Positions 58,595-64,000 of a DNA stretch of 64,000 nt are shown here, in pieces. The position numbers and the translations under genes were made by a program. Every line of letters begins with the position of its first letter. Positions within the stretch are counted from its first letter, which is position 1. The notes beneath the pieces were generated by a model. That model saw only the letters and a program-made list of their open reading frames with translations, was not told the origin of the DNA and did not search any database. This stretch comes from JBFMEX01 sp040752215 (lineage in GTDB: Bacteria > Pseudomonadota > Alphaproteobacteria > Rhizobiales > Hyphomicrobiaceae): contig JBFMEX010000070.1 in NCBI GenBank assembly GCA_040752215.1, positions 20,136 through 84,135 on the forward strand. Direction: 5' to 3'.

Positions 58595-60457
58595 ATGCTA
58601 CGCCTATCGAGCGCCTGGGTCCTGCCAAGCGCCGTCGCGACCGTCGCACTGTTCCACACAGCCATTCCGTCGGAGCCGGGGCGGGCGCAGCAATCGCCAG
58701 CAGACGTCAAAGCCGCGCTCGAGGCGCTCGTCAAGGCGGACGAGCAGAAGAGGTTCAAGGCCGGCCGCGCGGCCATGAAGGTCGGGGTCGCCGACGCGAA
58801 GCCCGATAGAGACGCCGGCACGAACGCAGACGAGGCGCTCTACCCGACCGCTGCGCAATGCGGCGAGTGCCACAAGCAGATCTACGACGAGTGGGCCTCC
58901 TCGCAGCACGCCTATGCGTCGATCTCGCCGATGTTCCACAAGTTCGAGCAGAAGTTCCAGGAGCTGACGCAAGGCACCGTCGGCACATTCTGCGTGCGCT
59001 GCCACCAGCAGGTCGGCACGCAGCTCGGCGAGGCGCGCGATGCGCCACTCTGGCAGCGCAGCCAGATCTCGCGCGAGGGCGTGACCTGCATCACTTGCCA
59101 CCGCGTGAAGGAGCAGTATGGCAAGGTCAACGGCGAGCGCCGCGTCGAGCCGGGCACCATCCACGAGCCGGTCTACGGCAGCGGCGAGAAGAGCGTGATC
59201 AAGGAGGTGCTGGCCAACAAGGACACCTATTCCGTCAAGACGTCAGCCAAGGGCCGCGGCAACGACATCCACGCGGGCATGATCACCAACAGCCAGCTCA
59301 CCAAGTCGGAGTTCTGCGTCAGCTGCCACCAGGTCGCCGTCAATCTCGGCATCAAGCTGGAGATCGTCTGGGATCAGTATCGCGACAGTCCGGCGCGCAA
59401 GGCCGGTGTCAGCTGCCAGGACTGCCACATGGGCAAGGTGCCGGGCAAGCCCGAGGGCTACTCGACCGCGCCCTCCGCGATCGTCGGCGGCAAGGAGGTG
59501 AATCCAGGCCGCAAGCATGCCAACCATCGCTTCATCGGCCCCGGCTACTCGATCGCGCACCCGGGCATCTTCCCGCACAATCCGAAGGCGCTCGAGATCG
59601 GCATCGAGGACTGGTTGCAGTTCGATTGGCGCGCGGGATGGGGCACCACCAAGTTCGAGAACAAAGTCGCCGCCGGCAAGATCAAGCCCCGCTTCCCCAA
59701 GCGATGGGTCGATGCGCTCGATCGCGAGGAGGCGCGCCAGATCATCGACGCCAACATCGCCAAGCTCGACGAGCGCGACAGGATTCGAAAGAAGGTGATG
59801 GAGAACAGCAGCCATGTCGATGGTCCCACGATCGAGGGCACGCCGCGGGTCGGCGCCGATCTCGCGTTCTCGTACCGGATCAAGAACACGAACTCGGGGC
59901 ACAACCTGCCATCGGGATCGCTCGGCGCACAGCCGCAGCTCTGGGTGAACGTCGCCCTGGTCGATCCCGACGGCAAGAATGTCTGGGAATCGGGTTACCT
60001 CGACCGCAACGGCGACATGGCCGATCTGCACAGCCTCGACGTCGCTGCCGGCCGCATCGCCACCGACCAGCAACTGGTTCATTTCCAGACCAAGTTCCTG
60101 ACGACCAACGTCAAGGGCACCGACCGTGAGATGTACCTTCCGGTCAATTTCGACGTGGATCCGCTGCCGCATCTGAGACCGCCCGGGGTGCCGACGACGG
60201 TTCTCAACCATCCGCCGCTGGTGCGGATGGAGAACCACTCTCTGCCGCCGCTCGGGGAGCAGGTGGCGAGATACCGCGTGCCGGGCCATCTGCTCGCGAA
60301 GCCGGGGAAATACAGGCTCGCGTTCCGCATGCGAAGCCGTGCCGAGCCGATCTACTTCATGCGCTTCGTCGGCGCCACCAAGCCGATGGAGCAGAGCATG
60401 AACGAGCGGATCATGAGCTTCCATGCCTTCGCGGTGGAGCTCGAGGTAAAGGGCTGA
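58595..60457 (+). CDS. Pentahaem cytochrome c
   Basis: This 620-residue periplasmic cytochrome has a signal peptide (MLRLSSAWVLPSAVATVALF, cleavage probably near GRAQQ). It carries five CxxCH sites: CGECH, CVRCH, CITCH, CVSCH and CQDCH, between residues about 89 and 279. The arrangement resembles the cytochrome c554 type (CGECHKQIYDEWASSQHAYA; GVTCITCHRVKEQYG). The C-terminal 330 residues lack haem sites and form a beta-rich domain (SYRIKNTNSGHNLPSGSLGA). Met1 was set at the ATG 58595 with a gggagggg ribosome site, though a GTG lies one codon earlier. It is followed after 99 bp by the beta-barrel gene, a likely partner. Confidence 0.86.
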   Translation: MLRLSSAWVLPSAVATVALFHTAIPSEPGRAQQSPADVKAALEALVKADEQKRFKAGRAAMKVGVADAKPDRDAGTNADEALYPTAAQCGECHKQIYDEWASSQHAYASISPMFHKFEQKFQELTQGTVGTFCVRCHQQVGTQLGEARDAPLWQRSQISREGVTCITCHRVKEQYGKVNGERRVEPGTIHEPVYGSGEKSVIKEVLANKDTYSVKTSAKGRGNDIHAGMITNSQLTKSEFCVSCHQVAVNLGIKLEIVWDQYRDSPARKAGVSCQDCHMGKVPGKPEGYSTAPSAIVGGKEVNPGRKHANHRFIGPGYSIAHPGIFPHNPKALEIGIEDWLQFDWRAGWGTTKFENKVAAGKIKPRFPKRWVDALDREEARQIIDANIAKLDERDRIRKKVMENSSHVDGPTIEGTPRVGADLAFSYRIKNTNSGHNLPSGSLGAQPQLWVNVALVDPDGKNVWESGYLDRNGDMADLHSLDVAAGRIATDQQLVHFQTKFLTTNVKGTDREMYLPVNFDVDPLPHLRPPGVPTTVLNHPPLVRMENHSLPPLGEQVARYRVPGHLLAKPGKYRLAFRMRSRAEPIYFMRFVGATKPMEQSMNERIMSFHAFAVELEVKG

Positions 60458-60556
60458 TCCCAAGACGCGCCTCTCGGAACAGCTCTCCGAGCGAGCCCGA
60501 GGCCTATTGCCGAACGAGCGAGCTCGCGGTCTCGAGCTCGAGCTGGGAGCTTCCAC

Positions 60557-62197
60557 ATGGTCCGCAAGGCAACAGCCAACGTCCGGCGCATTGCCAGGTC
60601 GACTGCCGCCGTCGCGCTGTTGTCGGGCGCCCACCTCGCCATGTCGGGCTCGACGTCCGAGACCGCCGCGGGCGAGGGCGCGTCCGCGCCCCGCAACGAG
60701 ACGTGGATCGCGAAGACCTACTCCGTCGCGCCCTTGGAGACTTCACAAGGGCAGGTCGAGAGCACCGCCGGCACGGACGAGAAAACGAGCGCGGCCCCCT
60801 CCAGCGGCACCAGCTCGCACAAGAAGGGCAAGTCGGTCGACAGCGCCTTCCGGCCCGGCCCGAGCTACGAACGGGAGTACAATGCCGAGGAGCAGGCCGA
60901 GATCTACGGCGGCAAGATCGCGGTCGAGCCGCCGCGTCCGCTGCTCGAGATCGGCCGCGAGCAGTACACCTCGGGCATGTACGACGAGAGCAGCACCTTG
61001 TTCGGCGAGCTCAATCCGCTGATGCCGGGCCTCGCCATCTACGGCGATTGGCGCACCGCGGTCGCCTTCAACAGCAACAAGGGCAAGGATATCGCCCAGA
61101 TCGCCACCCGGCTCAACATCGACGTCGACTTGAAGATCACCGCCACCGAGCGCATCCACGCCTTCTTCACGCCCACGCAGAAGAACAACGAGTTCACGCG
61201 CTTCGAGTTCGGCGGCGGCGCCGGCGACGGCAGGCTCACCTTCGAGACCGACCTGAACCCCCAGACGCTGTTCTTCGAGGGCGACGTCGGTTCCATCTAC
61301 TCGGGGCTGTCTGGAACGGAATCGAGCTTCGACCTGCCGTTCACCGTCGGACTGTTTCCGCTGTTTCTGCAGAACGGAATCTGGGCCAACGACGCGATTC
61401 TCGGCGGGGCGGCGAGCCTGACCGCGAAGAACTCGAGCAAGCTCGGCCTTGCCAACTTCGACGTGACCATGTTCGCCGCGTTCGACAACGTCGACAACGC
61501 GAGCCTGATCGGCGCCGACGGCAAGGTCGACAACCACAACGCCAACCTCGTCGGTCTGACGACCTTCATCGACGCGTTCAGCGGGTATATCGAGGCCGGG
61601 TATGGCCTGGTGCAGGGCACCGGCGAGCAGGATGGTGTGCTGCAACACTACCTCACCGCCGCCTACACCCGGCGCTATGCCAACACCCTTTCCAACTCCA
61701 CCCGCGTATTCGCGAACTTCGGCGACGACGGGCGCGGGGGCGGTGACGGCATCGCTTTCATCTCGGAGAACAGCCTGATCTCCGGGCTGCCGAGCACGCT
61801 CGTTCCCTATGCCAATTTCTTCATCGGCTTCGGCGAGCCCAAGCCGCTGGTGGACGGCAACAATGCCGGCATCTTGAAGAACGTCGGCATCAATTTCGAG
61901 ACCGACGCGCTGACCGGGTATCCGAAGCTCGACGATACCGCGTCCAATGCCTGGGGCGGAGCGATCGGCCTGCAGTATCTCTTCGACCTCGATCAGCAGC
62001 TCGTCTTCGAGGTGGCGATGGTGCAGCCGTTCGAGGACGACGGCATCGGCGCCAAGGCGCCGCAATACGGCTTCGGTGTCCGCTACCAGATCGCTCTCAG
62101 TCGCGCCTGGCTGTTCCGCGCCGACGCGACCTATCACATTCTCGAGGACGAGGAGGACAACTTCGGCATCCGCGCCGAGTTCCGCCGGAAGTTCTGA
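60557..62197 (+). CDS. Outer-membrane beta-barrel protein of the cytochrome locus
   Basis: This 546-residue protein has a signal region (MVRKATANVRRIARSTAAVA) followed by a low-complexity Ser/Thr/Lys stretch to about residue 95. From about 140 onward, regular amphipathic strands of a large barrel appear: LAIYGDWRTAVAF, RLNIDVDLKITATERIHAFF, GRLTFETDLNPQTLFFEGDV, LANFDVTMFAAFDN, FSGYIEAGYGLVQG and GFGVRYQIALS, ending with Phe in FRRKF. I do not recognise a porin family. Its cotranscription with a multihaem cytochrome recalls porin-cytochrome conduits such as MtrB/PioB, but similarity to those is not evident by eye. Confidence 0.78.
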   Translation: MVRKATANVRRIARSTAAVALLSGAHLAMSGSTSETAAGEGASAPRNETWIAKTYSVAPLETSQGQVESTAGTDEKTSAAPSSGTSSHKKGKSVDSAFRPGPSYEREYNAEEQAEIYGGKIAVEPPRPLLEIGREQYTSGMYDESSTLFGELNPLMPGLAIYGDWRTAVAFNSNKGKDIAQIATRLNIDVDLKITATERIHAFFTPTQKNNEFTRFEFGGGAGDGRLTFETDLNPQTLFFEGDVGSIYSGLSGTESSFDLPFTVGLFPLFLQNGIWANDAILGGAASLTAKNSSKLGLANFDVTMFAAFDNVDNASLIGADGKVDNHNANLVGLTTFIDAFSGYIEAGYGLVQGTGEQDGVLQHYLTAAYTRRYANTLSNSTRVFANFGDDGRGGGDGIAFISENSLISGLPSTLVPYANFFIGFGEPKPLVDGNNAGILKNVGINFETDALTGYPKLDDTASNAWGGAIGLQYLFDLDQQLVFEVAMVQPFEDDGIGAKAPQYGFGVRYQIALSRAWLFRADATYHILEDEEDNFGIRAEFRRKF

Positions 62198-62226
62198 AGC
62201 GAGGTGCCGGGAGACGCGAAGTGCCG

Positions 62227-62386
62227 GAAAGGCTCGTACCGGCGCGCGAAAGTTTCGACCTGTTACCAGCGCCAATCAGCGCGCCGGTATTTCGCCTCTT
62301 TGCGCGCGGCGACTCTCGTTCTGAGAATCGGCCGCCGCCCGCGGCCAGCAGCGGCGCAGGTCGAAATATTCGATCGCGGGTATCGC
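62227..62386 (-). repeat. Intergenic interspersed repeat, copy 2
   Basis: This is the second copy of the element at 5014-5170, in opposite orientation. The hairpin arms (taccggcgcgc/gcgcgccggta) and the tctcagaacgaga core are kept, while intervening bases differ at scattered positions. It fills the gap between the convergent barrel and YceI genes. Confidence 0.8.
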
Positions 62387-62439
62387 AGCGGACGACATGC
62401 ATCGTCCGCCGGAGGCATCGTTGGCGACCTGCAGGCCGA

Positions 62440-63072
62440 TCAATTCGGCGCGATGGCTGCGCTCTGCATGCCACCCTGCCGGGTCTCGGCCGCTTTGCCC
62501 CTCTTCGGCCGGACGATCGCGTCGATCTCGAGATCGATCTCGTCGTCGACCAGCGCCTGGTACTTGGTCATCTTGAAGGCGCTGCGCTGGATGCGCGTCT
62601 TGGCGAGGAATTTGTGCGCGCCGGCATCGTGCTTCAGCGCCGGGTCGTCGTGCGGCGCGAGGCTCACGGCCAGTGTCACGCGCTTGGTGATGCCGTTGAT
62701 CGTGATCTCACCGGCGAGGTCTGCGTCTGTGGCCGAGCGCGGCTTTACCGCGAGGCTCTTGAAGGCGATGACCGGCGAGGCCTCGACGTTGAAGAATGAC
62801 GCACCCTTGAGCTCGCTGTCGACGATGGCCTCGCCGGTCGAAAGGCTCGCCGCGGCGATCGCTGCCGTGACCTTACTCTTCTCCGGCGCCGCCTCGTCGT
62901 AGTCGAGCGTGCCGCTGACCTTGGTGAAGCGACCATGCTGGGTGGCTAGAGCCATCTTGTAGATGAATCGGACCTCCGTGCGGCGCTGGTCGAACTCGTA
63001 AGTGCCGGCGTGCGCGGCTGGAGCCGTCTCGAGGAGCAGTGCGCCGAGCAAGACGGGCAGCACCGCTCGCAT
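62440..63072 (-). CDS. YceI-family periplasmic protein
   Basis: This 210-residue exported lipocalin-like protein belongs to the YceI family, which binds polyisoprenoid-type ligands. A signal peptide (MRAVLPVLLGALLLETAPAA, cleavage after AHA) precedes the core: YEFDQRRTEVRFIYKMALAT, GTLDYDEAAPEKSKVTAAI and ITINGITKRVTLAVSL, with the conserved TRIQRSAF motif. The start at 63072 gives a normal signal peptide; the in-frame ATG at 63168 has a better ribosome site (AGGAGCGAAAGG) but adds a 32-residue hydrophilic extension. It might bind quinone-like lipids near the electron-transfer locus (inference). Confidence 0.83.
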   Translation of the reverse strand: MRAVLPVLLGALLLETAPAAHAGTYEFDQRRTEVRFIYKMALATQHGRFTKVSGTLDYDEAAPEKSKVTAAIAAASLSTGEAIVDSELKGASFFNVEASPVIAFKSLAVKPRSATDADLAGEITINGITKRVTLAVSLAPHDDPALKHDAGAHKFLAKTRIQRSAFKMTKYQALVDDEIDLEIDAIVRPKRGKAAETRQGGMQSAAIAPN

Positions 63073-63505
63073 CCGGGCCGTCGCCCGGCTCCCCGGTCTC
63101 GACTCCCAAAGCTCGCGACCGTCTCGTGCGTCGCCGGAATTGCTGTCGTGCAGGTGAGCTCTTGTCATCGCTGCAGCCTTTCGCTCCTGAAATGCGTCTC
63201 AGAGCAATGCCGCCCTCGAGGCCCGGATCTGGAACGATATCCAAGGCCAAGCCGCTCGGCCTGCAACGTGCGCCGATAGAGCGGCGAGAATTTGTTCGAG
63301 ATATAATCAGCGCGATATCAACGCGCCGATGATTTGAGGAGCGCCTTCCCGGGCGCAATTGCTCGATGGGGGAAATGCGGCTTGCGGCGCAATTTCAGAT
63401 CCGCGTTGCGGACGGGGCGGCGCTCGACTCGCGGCGGCGATCGACCCGGCGCGTGCCGGCCGGACCGAGACGACCGTTCGGCGCGCTGGCCTGGCTCGGT
63501 GGGGC
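63073..63505. other. Region between yceI and the tRNA fragment
   Basis: This region holds the yceI promoter and then GC-rich sequence with no convincing gene. Several short open frames occur, but they run into the tRNA fragment and have no family features. Confidence 0.4.
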
Positions 63506-63551
63506 TGGAGCGGGCGATGGGAATCGAACCCACGACATACAGCTTGGGAAA
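63506..63551 (-). other. 3' half of a tRNA-Gly(CCC) gene, candidate attachment site
   Basis: On the minus strand this segment reads from the anticodon loop (TTCCCAAGC) through the T arm (GTGGG-TTCGATT-CCCAT) and the acceptor strand CGCCCGC to an encoded TCCA end. The D arm and 5' acceptor strand are missing: the sequence before the anticodon is unrelated and AT-rich. A tRNA 3' half of this kind typically marks the far end of an element that integrated by tRNA-directed site-specific recombination. The intact tRNA would be expected outside the window at the other end. Confidence 0.75.
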
Positions 63552-64000
63552 TTGTGTGAAGTGTGAGTGTTTTCAATTCGTTAGCCGATTTCTTGCACCC
63601 CGTTTGCACCTAAAATTCTTGGGCCGGAGTGGTGTTTCATGGGATCAATGAGGACATCTTGGGCGCTTTTGGTCAGAGCACGAATCAGATAGTTGTAGAG
63701 GTCTGACATCAGTGTGAGCGAGGGTGATGACTGGCCCAACTCGGGTGGTGTCAGTGGGAGGGGTAAACTGAGTAGTTCGTCGGCACTGGGCGGTGCGCTT
63801 CAGGCCCAGACAACCAAGCCCCGCCGAAGCGGGGCTTTTGCTTGTGGAGACACTGATGAGCGCGTTGCTTGACTGTGCTGAGATCGTATTCACCTGACAG
63901 TTGAGGCTACGGAGGCGACCATCAAGGGTCGCTGTGCCGTGGCCGTGCCGCTGCCGGTTGAGGTTAGATGGTGTTGCTGAGACATCACCCTTCCTCAAAG
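63552..64000. mobile_element. Putative start of an integrated element (no complete gene)
   Basis: Base composition becomes clearly less GC-rich beyond the tRNA fragment. No integrase or other recognisable gene is complete before the window ends. A minus-strand frame of 117 codons (63998-63645) and one of 42 codons (63709-63581) are open, but neither has a ribosome site or family motif. A terminator on the plus strand is at 63816-63837. Confidence 0.45.
63816..63837 (+). terminator. Intrinsic terminator
   Basis: A perfect 9-bp stem (aagccccgc/gcggggctt) with a cgaa tetraloop is followed by further T residues on the plus strand. It is a textbook intrinsic terminator. What is transcribed into it from 63552-63815 is not clear. 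Confidence 0.8.

Noticed and set aside
58335..58595. An 86-codon plus-strand frame with one membrane-like stretch whose TGA overlaps the pentahaem ATG
   Set aside because: Codon use is poor (cga, gga, aga), there is no good ribosome site, and the overlap can arise by chance.
63307..63609. Open frames running across the tRNA fragment
   Set aside because: Their products are the well-known artefact of translating a tRNA 3' half.
63581..63709. A 42-codon minus-strand frame in the low-GC region
   Set aside because: No ribosome-binding site and no recognisable family; could be a remnant but cannot be supported.

Overview
This 64 kb window is high-GC chromosomal DNA from an alphaproteobacterium, most likely of the order Hyphomicrobiales (Rhizobiales). 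The evidence is the complete division and cell-wall (dcw) cluster in the rhizobial order running through ftsZ into lpxC, bamD and ligA, a cspA-infA pair of the alphaproteobacterial type, an Omp25/31-like barrel, and an Mrp protein carrying an extra DUF971 domain. I cannot assign a genus.

Layout. 1-8.9 kb: the 5' part of glgA (cut by the window edge), an L,D-transpeptidase-like exported protein without its catalytic residues, infA, cspA, a DUF2270 membrane protein, a 3-hydroxybutyrate dehydrogenase, a CopA-type copper ATPase with two YHS domains, and murI. 9-13 kb: a tetR-dsrE-like operon under a perfect palindrome, moeB, a 64-residue peptide with a double-glycine-type leader, and an outer-membrane barrel. 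13.3-15.7 kb: a secreted animal-type haem peroxidase with RTX calcium-binding repeats. 16.2-40.4 kb: mraZ, rsmH, ftsL, ftsI, murE, murF, mraY, murD, ftsW, murG, murC, murB, ddl, ftsQ, ftsA, ftsZ, lpxC, bamD, a DUF962/Mpo1-like gene, ligA. All are on the plus strand, many with ATGA-type overlaps. They make and polymerise lipid II, build the divisome, and supply lipid A synthesis, outer-membrane assembly and DNA ligation. 40.5-52.4 kb: TRAP permeases, apbC/mrp, speD, an AsmA-like protein, a CNT nucleoside transporter, a GH114-like protein, a nuclease with a sunset-like domain, and a SoxYZ-like carrier.

52.4-62.2 kb holds the most unusual locus: two divergent transcription units. One encodes a 2Fe-2S/FAD/NAD reductase, a tetrahaem cytochrome c, a b-type-like membrane protein and a membrane-anchored decahaem cytochrome. 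The other encodes a pentahaem cytochrome and a large outer-membrane beta-barrel. Together they could form an electron path from the cytoplasm across both membranes (inference); 19 CxxCH motifs are directly visible.

62.4-64 kb: a YceI-like protein, then the 3' half of a tRNA-Gly gene followed by visibly lower-GC DNA. This looks like the far boundary of an integrated element that continues beyond the window. A 155-160 bp intergenic repeat occurs twice, in opposite orientation, near 5.1 kb and 62.3 kb.
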